Shown piece by piece: positions 1 to 7,834 of a stretch of DNA of 38,369 nucleotides. Location: positions 1 to 38,369 of the forward strand of contig CAZEFK010000046.1 of NCBI GenBank assembly GCA_964511405.1. The letters run 5' to 3'. This DNA is from CAZEFK01 sp964511405. GTDB taxonomy: Bacteria; Pseudomonadota; Alphaproteobacteria; Elsterales; Elsteraceae. The notes under the pieces were generated by a model, which searched no databases, was not told where the DNA came from, and was given only the letters and a program-made list of their open reading frames with translations. A program made the position numbers and the translations under genes. Each line of letters opens with the position of its first letter. Position 1 is the stretch's first letter.

Positions 1-991
1 CATGACCATGACCCGCGAGGCCATGCGCGCCCAGGTGCGCGCCAAGGCCGAGGCCTTGGCCGAGGAGCGCGTGCTGGAAGCCCTGGTCGGGGCCACCGCC
101 GGCGCCGAGACCAAGGCCAAGTTCCGCAAGATGCTGCGCGAGGGGCAGCTGGGCGACCGCGAGATCGAGATCGAGGTCCAGGATTCGGGCGGCTTCCAGC
201 TGCCGACCATGGAGATCCCGGGCATGCCGGGCGCGGCCATGGGCATGATCAACCTGCAGGACGTGCTGGGCAAGGCGTTCGGCGGGCGCGCGCGCGCCAG
301 GCGCATGACCGTGGCCGAGAGCTACGACGTGCTGATGGCCGAGGAGAGCGACAAGCTGCTCGATCCCGACAAGGTGACGCGCGCGGCGATCCGCGCGGTC
401 GAAGAGAACGGCATCGTGTTCCTGGACGAGATCGACAAGATCTGCGCCCGCTCGGAGCGGGTCGGCGGCGACGTCAGCCGCGAGGGCGTGCAGCGGGACC
501 TGCTGCCGCTGATCGAGGGCACCACGGTCTCGACCAAGCACGGCACCGTGCGCACCGACCACATCCTGTTCATCGCCTCCGGCGCCTTCCACCTGGCCAA
601 GCCGTCGGACCTGCTGCCGGAGCTGCAGGGCCGGCTGCCCATCCGGGTCGAGCTCAAGCCGCTGACCCAGGCCGACTTCCGCCGCATCCTGACCGAGCCG
701 CAGGCGAGCCTGATCCGCCAGTACAAGGCCCTTCTGGAGACCGAAGGGGTCACGCTCGACTTCACCGAGGACGCCATCGACGCGCTGGCGGCGCTGGCCG
801 CCGAGATCAACGCCAGCGTCGAGAACATCGGAGCGCGCCGGCTGCACACGGTGCTGGAGCGGCTGCTGGAGGAGATCAGCTTCACCGCGCCCGACCGCTC
901 GGGCTCGACCCGCACCATCGACGCCGCCTACGTCAACGACCAGGTCGCGGCGCTGGCCAAGAACACAGATCTGTCGAAATTCATCCTGTAA
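1..991 (+). CDS. hslU: HslU, ATPase subunit of the HslUV (ClpYQ) protease, 5' truncated
   Basis: This is the C-terminal 329 or so residues of an AAA+ unfoldase of about 435 residues; the Walker A region lies left of the window. The visible part begins in the family's I-domain (REAMRAQVRAKAEALAEER). It then shows the Walker B and following residues VFLDEIDK, the segment GTTVSTKHGTVRTDHILFIASGAFH, and the arginine-rich sensor region ENIGARRLHTVLERLLEE. It ends in DLSKFIL, the type of tail that HslU inserts into HslV to open its proteolytic sites. HslUV is a cytoplasmic ATP-dependent protease induced by heat in many bacteria. The hslV gene would be expected upstream, outside the window. The ATG at 2 is internal, not the start. 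Confidence 0.97.
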   Translation, partial: MTMTREAMRAQVRAKAEALAEERVLEALVGATAGAETKAKFRKMLREGQLGDREIEIEVQDSGGFQLPTMEIPGMPGAAMGMINLQDVLGKAFGGRARARRMTVAESYDVLMAEESDKLLDPDKVTRAAIRAVEENGIVFLDEIDKICARSERVGGDVSREGVQRDLLPLIEGTTVSTKHGTVRTDHILFIASGAFHLAKPSDLLPELQGRLPIRVELKPLTQADFRRILTEPQASLIRQYKALLETEGVTLDFTEDAIDALAALAAEINASVENIGARRLHTVLERLLEEISFTAPDRSGSTRTIDAAYVNDQVAALAKNTDLSKFIL

Positions 992-1112
992 TCGTCCGGC
1001 CGCAAGTGTGGCCGCCACGCAACACTCGTCAGATGAATGCAGTCCCCGCTCCGGCCAATATTGTCAAGATCGTGACTCGGCTGTACTCAGGATCGAGGGG
1101 CAAAAAGCGGGG

Positions 1113-1412
1113 ATGACTATGAGGCAAATTGATCGAGAATTCACCACCATCGAACCGGACGAGGTCGATGGATCAGCACCGTGGGATGCTTACCCGGCGC
1201 GGGAAAATGGGGAGCGGCTTCTGACATTTTTAAGAAAACGTGACTTGAGTTTTCTATTGAGCGACGCCGCCGTCCTGGAATCGGCGATCAGTGAATTCCT
1301 GGACCCGATCGAAGCCAGCCTGCAGCGCAACGGCACGCCGCCCAGCGTCGCGCGCTGGTGGTGCGAGCAGATCTGCATCGAAGCCGAAGCCTGCGAGGCC
1401 GACATCGGGTAA
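1113..1412 (+). CDS. Hypothetical protein, 99 residues
   Basis: I do not recognise this family. The reading frame is open from 1008, but I chose the ATG at 1113 because it sits just after a purine-rich stretch (GAGGGGCAAAAAGCGGGG) and gives a protein starting MTMRQIDREFTTIEPDEVDG. The product is acidic, with no signal peptide or membrane segment. Its C-terminal half (residues 45-95) looks helical and contains WWCEQICIEAEACEADIG, with two tryptophans and two cysteines close together. It lies about 120 bases after hslU on the same strand. Base composition of the first part is less GC-rich than hslU, with codons such as TTT, TTA and AAA, so it may be a later arrival. Coding status is likely but not certain. 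Confidence 0.5.
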   Translation: MTMRQIDREFTTIEPDEVDGSAPWDAYPARENGERLLTFLRKRDLSFLLSDAAVLESAISEFLDPIEASLQRNGTPPSVARWWCEQICIEAEACEADIG

Positions 1413-1472
1413 GTCAGTAAGCTGCCGGGCCTCCAAACAGTCCAGCCCTGACGAACACTCAGGCGACCACGA

Positions 1473-1490
1473 TCACGTCAGATGACGTGA
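1473..1490. promoter_or_regulatory. 18-bp palindrome at the end of the 25-residue membrane peptide gene
   Basis: TCACGTCA and TGACGTGA are perfect 8-base inverted arms separated by GA. The left arm contains the stop codon of the minus-strand peptide gene. A 2-base spacer is too short for a normal RNA loop, so a protein-binding site is as likely as a terminator; no T-run follows on either strand. Confidence 0.35.
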
Positions 1491-1555
1491 AATAAATACA
1501 GCAGGATAATCACCGGGATCGGAATCCCGATCAGCCACAGCAACAGTCCGCGCAT
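1478..1555 (-). CDS. 25-residue single-pass membrane peptide
   Basis: The peptide starts MRGLLLWLIGIPIPV and continues with IILLYLF before ending HVI. It is almost wholly hydrophobic, with one N-terminal arginine, so it can form a single transmembrane helix with a GIPIP kink. Tiny proteins of this pattern (RGLLLWLIGIPIP...) recur in proteobacteria and are usually annotated only as hypothetical; that is from memory and could not be searched here. A short GGTGG lies about 5 bases before the ATG. It lies downstream of the phasin gene on the same strand, 57 bases after its stop. Function unknown. Confidence 0.6.
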   Translation of the reverse strand: MRGLLLWLIGIPIPVIILLYLFHVI

Positions 1556-1612
1556 GAGCCACCGTACACCGTCGTTCCGTCCAGCAACGGCGGCAGGCGG
1601 CAATCCATTCCC

Positions 1613-2110
1613 TCACCGCAGCCGCTTGGAGTTCTCCGACGCGGTGCGATGCACCGGAGTCAGCACGGCGCCGCCGATCGCCAGGCCCATGCTGCCCAGG
1701 CGCACCGACAGCGACGCCATGCGCTCGGCCGCGCCCAGCATGAAGCGCGACTGGGCACCGAAGAACTCGACGGGTGTCCGGCTGGCCGCCATGTCGGCCG
1801 CCGCCTGGCTGGCATAGCGCGCCTCGTTGAGGGCGTAGCGCACGACCTGCTGGCCGATGGCCGCCGAGCGCGCGACCATGATCGAGCCCGCCGCCGAGAA
1901 TGCCTCGACCTTTTCCGGGACCATGCGGCCGAACTCGACGAGGTCGGCCTCGGCCGGGTTGCCGAGCGCAGCCACGCCCAGGGCCAGCCGCTGGGCGACC
2001 ACGGCGCCGGCGGCGACGCCCAGCTCGCCAGCTTTGAGGGTCGTCCGATGGACATCGGCAACCGCTGACACCACGCGCTTGACGTCGACTGCGACGCGCT
2101 TTGCTCTCAC
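1613..2110 (-). CDS. Phasin family protein
   Basis: 165 residues from a GTG start at 2110, which is preceded by GGAGG seven bases upstream. The protein is helical and alanine-rich without a signal peptide. The central part (EFGRMVPEKVEAFSAAGSIM, then a stretch containing ALNEARYASQAAADMA and SRTPVEFFGAQSRFM) has the amphipathic pattern of phasins, which coat polyhydroxyalkanoate granules and control their size. The gene begins 16 bases after metW on the same strand, so it may be read through from metXW. No PHA synthase is in the window, so the granule role rests on family resemblance alone; some phasin-fold proteins have other roles. Confidence 0.75.
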   Translation of the reverse strand: MRAKRVAVDVKRVVSAVADVHRTTLKAGELGVAAGAVVAQRLALGVAALGNPAEADLVEFGRMVPEKVEAFSAAGSIMVARSAAIGQQVVRYALNEARYASQAAADMAASRTPVEFFGAQSRFMLGAAERMASLSVRLGSMGLAIGGAVLTPVHRTASENSKRLR

Positions 2111-2126
2111 GATTTCGCCTCCAGGA

Positions 2127-2780
2127 TCAGGACCGGCCAGGGGAACGCAGCAGGAACAGGCCTTGCTCGCCGAACAAGTTGGTGCGCCGCCCGGGGCGCC
2201 GGATCGCGGTGGCGCGACCGTGGCGGTCGAGGGTCAGGCCGCGCTCGATCTCGATGTCCAGCGCCGCCGCCAGCTCCACGAAGTCGTCGATCGTACAGAG
2301 ATGGATGTTGGGCGTGTCGTACCAGTGGTGGTTCAGCAGCGGCGCATGGGGCATCCGGCCATGGGCCAGAAGGTACCAGCGCACCCGCCAATGACCGAAG
2401 TTCGGGAACGACACGATCGCCCGGCGCCCGATCCGCACCAGCTCGCTCAGTACCCGGCGCGGGTTGACCGTGGCCTGCAGGGTCTGGCTCAGGATGACAT
2501 AGTCGAACGACCCCGACGGATAGTTGGCGAGGTCGGTGTCGGCGTCGCCCTGGATCACCGACAGCCCGTGCTCGACGCAAGCGTTCACGCCGTCCTGGCT
2601 GAGCTCGACGCCGCGCCCGTCGACCTGCTTCTCATGGACCAGGTAAGCCAGCAGCGCACCATCGGCGCAGCCGACGTCGAGGACACGACTGTTGGGCGCC
2701 ACCATGTCGGCGATGATCGCCAGGTCGCCGCGCAGATCAGGCGCGCGGCGCCCGGCCGCTTCGGCCAGCGCCACGGTCAC
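2127..2780 (-). CDS. metW: MetW, methionine biosynthesis methyltransferase-fold protein
   Basis: 217 residues, class I SAM-binding fold. The glycine-rich motif is NSRVLDVGCADGALLAYL near residue 35, followed by GVELSQDGVNACVEHGLSVIQGDAD and the SFDYVILSQTLQ strand. The C-terminal half has SFPNFGHWRVR and HHWYDTPNIHLCTIDDF, both typical of MetW. The start is taken as the GTG at 2780, which overlaps the metX stop codon (GTGA); a second in-frame GTG lies two codons on. MetW works with MetX in acetylating homoserine in many proteobacteria, and the pair is almost always adjacent, as here. Translational coupling from the overlap is likely. Confidence 0.93.
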   Translation of the reverse strand: MTVALAEAAGRRAPDLRGDLAIIADMVAPNSRVLDVGCADGALLAYLVHEKQVDGRGVELSQDGVNACVEHGLSVIQGDADTDLANYPSGSFDYVILSQTLQATVNPRRVLSELVRIGRRAIVSFPNFGHWRVRWYLLAHGRMPHAPLLNHHWYDTPNIHLCTIDDFVELAAALDIEIERGLTLDRHGRATAIRRPGRRTNLFGEQGLFLLRSPGRS

Positions 2781-3994
2781 CCCCGGCCCGGGCGAGATTG
2801 CGGGCGCGCCAGGCCGCGGATTTCCGCGGACCCGTCCAGGAATCCCTGCAGCACCCGGCGCAGCTCGGGCTCGTCGAGCAGGAAGGCGTCGTGGCCGCGG
2901 TTGGTCGTGATCTCGACGAAGCTGACATTGGCGGCGACGGCGTTGAGCGCGTGCACCAGGGCCCGGCTCTCCGACGTCGGGAACAGCCAGTCGGAGGTGA
3001 AGGAGACGATGCAGAACCGGGTCGGCGTGTTGCGGAACGCCGCCGCCAGGACGCCGCCATGCTCGGCCGCCAGGTCGAAATAGTCCATGGCCCGGGTGAT
3101 GTAGAGGTAGCTGTTGGCGTCGAACCGCTCGACGAAGGTCGAGCCCTGATGGCGTAGATAGCTCTCGACTTGGAAGTCGGCCTCGAAGCCGTAGGACAGG
3201 CTCAGCCGGTTCTGCAGGTTGCGCCCGAACTTGGCCTGCAGCGCCGTCTCGGACAGGTAGGTGATGTGCGCGGCCATGCGGGCGACCGATAGCCCGCGCC
3301 TGGGCACGCTGCCGCGACTGAGATACTCGCCGCCGGCCCAGTCGGGGTCGGCCATGATCGCCTGGCGGCCGACCTCGTGGAAGGCGATGTTCTGGGCCGA
3401 GTGGCGCGCCGCCGTGGCGAGCGGCACCGCCGCGAACACGCGCGAGGGGTAGGCCGAGGCCCATTGCAGCACCTGCATGCCCCCCATGGAGCCGCCGATC
3501 ACGCAGAACAGCTGCTCGATGCCGAGATGATCGATCAACGCGACCTGCGCCCGCACCATGTCGGCGATGGTGATGACCGGGAACGACAGCCCGTAGGGCC
3601 GGCCGGTCGCGGGATCGGCGTGGCTCGGGCCGGTGGTCCCCATGCAGCCGCCGACGACATTGGCGCAGATCAGGAAGTAGCGGGTCGGATCGAGCGGCTT
3701 GCCGGGCCCGACCAGCACGTCCCACCAGCCGGGCTTGCCGGTGATCGGATGGCGCTGCGCGACATACTGATCGCCGGTCAGGGCGTGCGGGATCAGGATC
3801 GCATTGGAGCGGTCGGCGTTGAGCGTGCCCACCGTCGTGTAGGCGATCTGCACCGGCGCCAGGCTGGAGCCGCAGTCGAGCACCAGCGGCCGCTCCGGCG
3901 GCAGCACCAGGATCTGGCAATCGGGGGGGACGGGGCGATCGGGGCTGGAAACGGGGGTCAGCGTCGGCGTACGCGACGCATTGGGTACGGTCAT
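2777..3994 (-). CDS. metX: MetX, homoserine O-acetyltransferase
   Basis: 405 residues from the ATG at 3994 (MTVPNASRTP...); the frame is open back to 4072, but that would add a proline-rich tail unlike the family. This alpha/beta-hydrolase transfers acetyl from acetyl-CoA to homoserine in methionine synthesis. The nucleophile elbow is GGSMGGMQ with Ser169. The early motif HALTGDQY, the segment GSSLAPVQIAYTTVGTLNADRSNAI, the late aspartate in SDWLFPTSES and the histidine in GHDAFLL complete the MetX pattern. Some MetX-like enzymes use succinyl-CoA, which cannot be settled by eye. It overlaps metW downstream and is divergent from the chorismate mutase gene. Confidence 0.93.
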   Translation of the reverse strand: MTVPNASRTPTLTPVSSPDRPVPPDCQILVLPPERPLVLDCGSSLAPVQIAYTTVGTLNADRSNAILIPHALTGDQYVAQRHPITGKPGWWDVLVGPGKPLDPTRYFLICANVVGGCMGTTGPSHADPATGRPYGLSFPVITIADMVRAQVALIDHLGIEQLFCVIGGSMGGMQVLQWASAYPSRVFAAVPLATAARHSAQNIAFHEVGRQAIMADPDWAGGEYLSRGSVPRRGLSVARMAAHITYLSETALQAKFGRNLQNRLSLSYGFEADFQVESYLRHQGSTFVERFDANSYLYITRAMDYFDLAAEHGGVLAAAFRNTPTRFCIVSFTSDWLFPTSESRALVHALNAVAANVSFVEITTNRGHDAFLLDEPELRRVLQGFLDGSAEIRGLARPQSRPGRG

Positions 3995-4033
3995 CGGGCG
4001 GTTGCCACTCCCGGGAGGCGCAAGAACTTGGAA

Positions 4034-4051
4034 CCGAGGCGCTACCCTCGG
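4034..4051 (-). promoter_or_regulatory. Small hairpin in the metX leader
   Basis: Arms CCGAGG and CCTCGG enclose a 6-base loop, 40 bases before the metX start. It could shape the 5' leader. I looked for a SAM-II type riboswitch here and did not see its conserved core, so no ligand is proposed. Confidence 0.25.
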
Positions 4052-4080
4052 CGCGCCCGGGCCGCCCGTCAATGTTTGTT

Positions 4081-4109
4081 TTGCTTTCGGCCCAGGCGCT
4101 GTCTAAGAC
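4081..4109 (+). promoter_or_regulatory. Candidate promoter for the chorismate mutase operon
   Basis: TTGCTT at 4081-4086 and TAAGAC at 4104-4109 are separated by 17 bases in the metX/chorismate mutase divergent region. The -10 match is weak, so this is a suggestion only. Confidence 0.25.
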
Positions 4110-4192
4110 TGGCGACCCGGTCATGGGGTGCGCCGTGCCGCCCGGACGACCGCCCCGTCGAGTTACCGAAATTGACCGAGACGCTCTCCCCG

Positions 4193-5077
4193 ATGCCGAC
4201 CGATGTCAGCCTGGATGCGCTGCGCCACGCCATCGACGACATCGACGACCGGATCCTGGACCTGCTGATGGAGCGCGCCGCGGTGGTGGCCCGGGTGGGC
4301 GCGCTCAAGGCCACCGCGCATCGGCCGGGCACACCGCTCCGCCCCGGCCGCGAGGCGACCATCTTGCGCCGGCTGATTCGCCGCACCTCGGGCCCGCTGC
4401 CGCCGGCCGCCGTCCTGCGCATCTGGCGCGAGCTGATCTCGGCCATGGTCGGCATCGAGGGCCAGTTCGCGCTGGCCATCTGTGCGCCCGACGAGCATTC
4501 CGGGCTGTGGCGCGTGGCCCGCGAGCATTTCGGCAGCATCGTGCCGATCACCGCCTATCCCGGGCCGGGCGCGATCATGCGCGCGGTCGCGGAGTCGCCG
4601 GCGATCGTCGGCGTGCTGCCGTTCCCCCGGGAGGACGACGCCGATCCCTGGTGGCGCTTCCTCTTGTCCAGCGACGACAAGGCGCCGCGGGTGATCGCGC
4701 GGCTCCCCTTCGGGGCCGTCAGCCGCGGCGCCGACGCCCTGGTCGTGGCCCGGGTCACGCCCGACCCCAGCGGCGATGACCGCACCCTGCTGGCGGTCGA
4801 GAGCGCCACCGAGGTCAGCCGCGCCCTCTTCCTGTCCAAGCTCAAAATCGACGGCGTCGCGGTCCAGCACCGCGGCAGCTATGGCGGCACCGCCGAGCAT
4901 CCCGAGCCCATGCACCTGATCGAGCTGTCGGACTATGTGGGGCCGGACGACCCCCGGCTCGATACCTTGCAGAGCGGCGCCGATGGCGTGGTGGCGCGGC
5001 TGATCTGGCTGGGGGCCTATGCGGCCCCCCTGGACCTGACCGCGCCCCAGTCCCAGCCCAAGCGCCCGGAGGCCTGA
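4193..5077 (+). CDS. Chorismate mutase (AroQ type) with a degenerate prephenate-dehydratase-like C-terminal region
   Basis: 294 residues from the ATG at 4193 (MPTDVSLDALRHAIDDIDDR). Residues 5-90 form an AroQ-type all-helical chorismate mutase domain: ALRHAIDDIDDRILDLLMER, then the PGREATILRRL helix and a long helix with IWRELISAMVGIEGQ. This domain makes prephenate. Residues 95-285 resemble the prephenate dehydratase and ACT regions of PheA in outline (LAICAPDEHSGLWRVAREHF, an AVAESPAIVGVLPFP segment, and a late DRTLLAVESATEVSRALF stretch). I do not see the TRF motif that carries the dehydratase's catalytic threonine. The tail may be a regulatory relic. It opens an operon with hisC and tyrA, 5 bases before hisC. 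Confidence 0.85.
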   Translation: MPTDVSLDALRHAIDDIDDRILDLLMERAAVVARVGALKATAHRPGTPLRPGREATILRRLIRRTSGPLPPAAVLRIWRELISAMVGIEGQFALAICAPDEHSGLWRVAREHFGSIVPITAYPGPGAIMRAVAESPAIVGVLPFPREDDADPWWRFLLSSDDKAPRVIARLPFGAVSRGADALVVARVTPDPSGDDRTLLAVESATEVSRALFLSKLKIDGVAVQHRGSYGGTAEHPEPMHLIELSDYVGPDDPRLDTLQSGADGVVARLIWLGAYAAPLDLTAPQSQPKRPEA

Positions 5078-5082
5078 CCCCC

Positions 5083-6177
5083 ATGTCGACCACCCTTACC
5101 CCCCGGCCCGGCATCCTGGACATCGAGGCCTATGTGCCCGGCGAATCGGGTGCGCCCGGCGCCGCCAAGGTGATGAAGCTGTCCTCCAACGAAGGCGCGC
5201 TCGGGCCGAGCCCCAAGGCGGTCGCGGCCTACCAGGCCGCCGCGGCCGAGCTGCACCGCTATCCCGACGGCGGCGCGGTGGCGCTCCGGCAGGCGATCGG
5301 CCAGCGCCACGGCCTCGACCCCCAGCGCATCGTGTGCGGCGCCGGCTCCGACGAGCTGATCGCGCTGCTGACCCGCGCCTATGTCGGCCCGGGCGACGAG
5401 GTGCTGTACAGCCAGTATGGCTTCCTGATGTATCCGATCGCCGCCAAGGGCGTCGGCGCCACCGCGATCGCGGTGCCGGAACGGAACTACCAGGCCGACG
5501 TCGACGCCCTGCTGAAGGCGGTGACCCCGCGCACCCGCGTGGTGTTCCTGGCCAATCCCAACAACCCGACCGGCACCTACCTGACGCACGAGGCGGTCCA
5601 GCGGCTCCAGGCCGGGCTGCCGCCCTCGGTGCTGCTGGTGCTGGACGCCGCCTACGCCGAATATGTGGCGCGCAACGACTACAGCCCCGGCGACGCGCTG
5701 GTGGTGCCCGACGGCAATGTCGTGATGATGCGCACCTTCTCGAAGATCTACGCGCTGGCGGCGCTGCGGCTGGGCTGGGCCTATTGCCCGACCGCGGTCG
5801 CCGACGTGCTGAACCGGCTGCGCGGTCCGTTCAACGTCTCGATGACCGCCCAGCTGGCCGGCATCGCCGCCCTGGAGGACAGGGCGTTCATGGACATGAG
5901 CCGGTCCCACAACGACGTCTGGCGGCCATGGCTGGCCGACCGCCTGACCGGGCTGGGGCTGACGGTCACGCCCAGCGTCACCAACTTCCTGCTGGTCCAC
6001 TTCCCGGCCGATGGCGCGCGCAATGCCGACCGGGCGTTCGAGCATTTGGCGGCGCGCGGCGCGATCGTCCGCAAGATGGGCGCCTACGGCCTGCCCGGCG
6101 CCCTGCGCATAACCGTCGGCACCGAGCCCGAGGTGCGGGCGGTGGCCGACGCCTTGGCCGAGTTCATGACCGCATGA
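5083..6177 (+). CDS. hisC: Histidinol-phosphate / aromatic aminotransferase, HisC family
   Basis: 364 residues, fold-type I PLP enzyme. Visible motifs are KLSSNEGALGPSP at the N-terminus, CGAGSDELIALL, the cofactor-contacting NPNNPTGTY, and DAAYAEY. The Schiff-base lysine is Lys221 in RTFSKIYALAALRLGW, and the late substrate-binding arginine region is GALRITVGTE. HisC converts imidazole acetol-phosphate to histidinol-phosphate. Many alphaproteobacterial HisC proteins also transaminate prephenate or phenylpyruvate. Its place between chorismate mutase and tyrA, away from other his genes, favours an aromatic amino acid role here. The stop overlaps the tyrA start (ATGA). Confidence 0.92.
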   Translation: MSTTLTPRPGILDIEAYVPGESGAPGAAKVMKLSSNEGALGPSPKAVAAYQAAAAELHRYPDGGAVALRQAIGQRHGLDPQRIVCGAGSDELIALLTRAYVGPGDEVLYSQYGFLMYPIAAKGVGATAIAVPERNYQADVDALLKAVTPRTRVVFLANPNNPTGTYLTHEAVQRLQAGLPPSVLLVLDAAYAEYVARNDYSPGDALVVPDGNVVMMRTFSKIYALAALRLGWAYCPTAVADVLNRLRGPFNVSMTAQLAGIAALEDRAFMDMSRSHNDVWRPWLADRLTGLGLTVTPSVTNFLLVHFPADGARNADRAFEHLAARGAIVRKMGAYGLPGALRITVGTEPEVRAVADALAEFMTA

Positions 6178-7061
6178 CCGTCCTGCGCCCGTTCGAGCGC
6201 GCCTGCATCATCGGCATCGGACTGATCGGGTCGTCCCTGGCGCGCGCCCTGCGCCAGGCGGGCCTGGCGCACCGGATCGTCGGCGCCGACGCCAGCCCCG
6301 AGGTCTGCGCCACCGCCCTCGATCTGGGCGTGGTCGACGAGGCCGGTGCCGACCTCGCTGTGATGGTCGCGGGTGCCGACCTGGCGGTGATCTGCGTCCC
6401 GCTCGGCGCCTATGAGGCGGTGGCGCGCCAGGTCGCCCCGTGCCTGGCCCCGGGCGCGATCCTGACCGACGTGGGATCGGTGAAGCAGGCCGCGATCCGG
6501 GCGATCGCGCCGCATGTGCCGGCCGGCGCGGCGTTCGTCGCCGGCCATCCGGTCGCCGGCACCGAGAACTCCGGCCCGGCGGCGGGCTTCGCCGAGCTGT
6601 TCCGCGGCCGCTGGTGCATCCTGACCCCGACCCCGGACACCGACCCGGCGGCGCTGGCGCGGCTCGACGCGATGTGGACGGCGCTGGGCAGCAATGTCGC
6701 GACCATGTCGCCTGAGCATCACGACCGGGTGCTGGCGATCACGTCGCATCTGCCGCACCTGATCGCCTACACGATCGTCGGCACCGCCACCGACCTGGAA
6801 GAGCACCTGCAGGCCGAGGTCATCAAATATTCGGCCGGCGGCTTCCGCGACTTCACCCGCATCGCCGCCAGCGACCCGGTGATGTGGCGCGACGTGTTCC
6901 TGAACAACCGCGACGCCGTGCTGGAGATGCTGGGCCGCCTGCACGAGGACATCGCGATCCTGCAGCGCGCGATCCGCGTCGGCGACGGCCGGACCCTGGA
7001 GACCCTGTTCACCAAGACCCGGGCGATCCGCCGCGGCATCATCCAGGCCCAGCAGGCGTGA
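6174..7061 (+). CDS. tyrA: Prephenate/arogenate dehydrogenase
   Basis: 295 residues from the ATG overlapping the hisC stop. The N-terminal Rossmann motif is ACIIGIGLIGSSLARALR, followed by the ADLAVICVPLGAY strand and TDVGSVKQA. The catalytic and substrate region holds GHPVAGTENSG and HHDRVLAITSHLPHLIAY, whose histidines fit the TyrA active site. The helical C-terminal dimerisation domain runs to the end (FRDFTRIAASDPVMWRDVFL, LFTKTRAIRRGIIQ). No ACT domain is present, so tyrosine feedback through that domain is not expected. It oxidatively decarboxylates prephenate, or arogenate if HisC acts first, towards tyrosine. The stop overlaps the next gene's GTG start. Confidence 0.93.
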   Translation: MTVLRPFERACIIGIGLIGSSLARALRQAGLAHRIVGADASPEVCATALDLGVVDEAGADLAVMVAGADLAVICVPLGAYEAVARQVAPCLAPGAILTDVGSVKQAAIRAIAPHVPAGAAFVAGHPVAGTENSGPAAGFAELFRGRWCILTPTPDTDPAALARLDAMWTALGSNVATMSPEHHDRVLAITSHLPHLIAYTIVGTATDLEEHLQAEVIKYSAGGFRDFTRIAASDPVMWRDVFLNNRDAVLEMLGRLHEDIAILQRAIRVGDGRTLETLFTKTRAIRRGIIQAQQA

Positions 7062-7834
7062 CCGTCGCCGTCATCATCCCGGCGCGCTACGGCTCGACCC
7101 GGCTGCCGGGCAAGCCGCTGCACCTGGTGGCCGGGGTCAGCCTGATCCAGCGGGTCTGGCGCCTGGCCTCGGCCGTGCCGGGTGCGGCCGTCCATGTGGC
7201 GACCGACGACGCGCGCATCGCCGACCATGTCCGCGGCTTCGGCGGCAGCGCCATCCTGACGCCCGCCGACTGCCGCGACGGCACCGAGCGGGCCCTGGCC
7301 GCCGCCGAGACGCTGGCGCAGCCGCCCGATGTGGTCGTGAACCTGCAGGGCGACGCGGTCCTGACCCCGCCCTGGGTGATCGAGGCCGTCGCCGGTGCCT
7401 TCGCCGCACCCGAGGTCCGGATGGCGACGGCGGCGACCCGCATGGCCGCGGCCGCCTACGAAGCGCTGGTGGCGGCCAAGGCCGCCGGCGAGGTCGGCGG
7501 CACCACCGTCACCTTCGACCGGGCCGGCAACGCCCTCTATTTCTCCAAGGCCGTGATCCCGTTCCTGCGGCGGCCGGCCGAACCGCTGCCGGTGTGGCGC
7601 CATATCGGCCTCTATGGCTACCGGCTGGACGTGCTGCGGCGGCTGGTCTCCCTGCCCCCCGGGCCCCTGGAGCAGGTCGAGCAGCTGGAGCAGCTGCGGG
7701 CGCTGGAGAACGGCATTCCGATCCGCGTGGTGCCGGTCGACTATCGCGGCCGCACCCACTGGGCGGTCGACAGCGAGGCCGACATCCGCCGCGCCGAGGC
7801 GATCATCGCCGCCGAGGGCGAACTGGTCGGATGA
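7058..7834 (+). CDS. kdsB: KdsB-like CMP-sugar synthetase (3-deoxy-manno-octulosonate cytidylyltransferase family)
   Basis: 258 residues from a GTG at 7058 that overlaps the tyrA stop. The nucleotide-binding N-terminus IIPARYGSTRLPGKPL is textbook KdsB, which couples CTP with Kdo for lipid A core assembly. VATDDARIADHVRGFGG, CRDGTERALAAAE and the C-terminal HWAVDSEADIRRAEAI also fit. The usual QGDEP motif reads QGDAVLTPPW here. The metal-binding aspartate is kept but the next two residues differ, so the sugar may be Kdo or a related acid sugar. It overlaps the following phosphatase by ATGA. Family assignment is firm; exact substrate is less so. Confidence 0.85.
   Translation: MTVAVIIPARYGSTRLPGKPLHLVAGVSLIQRVWRLASAVPGAAVHVATDDARIADHVRGFGGSAILTPADCRDGTERALAAAETLAQPPDVVVNLQGDAVLTPPWVIEAVAGAFAAPEVRMATAATRMAAAAYEALVAAKAAGEVGGTTVTFDRAGNALYFSKAVIPFLRRPAEPLPVWRHIGLYGYRLDVLRRLVSLPPGPLEQVEQLEQLRALENGIPIRVVPVDYRGRTHWAVDSEADIRRAEAIIAAEGELVG

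Noticed and set aside
2780..4124. Long minus-strand frame extending metW upstream through the metX region
   Set aside because: It is the shadow frame of metX; the codon pattern and strong MetX motifs belong to the other frame, and metW has a natural GTG start at 2780.
3377..4192. Open plus-strand extension ahead of the chorismate mutase start
   Set aside because: It is antisense to metX, and the mutase domain begins right after the ATG at 4193.
3995..4192. SAM-II-type riboswitch before metX
   Set aside because: Such elements occur before metX or metA in alphaproteobacteria, but I could not find the conserved core; only one small hairpin is visible.
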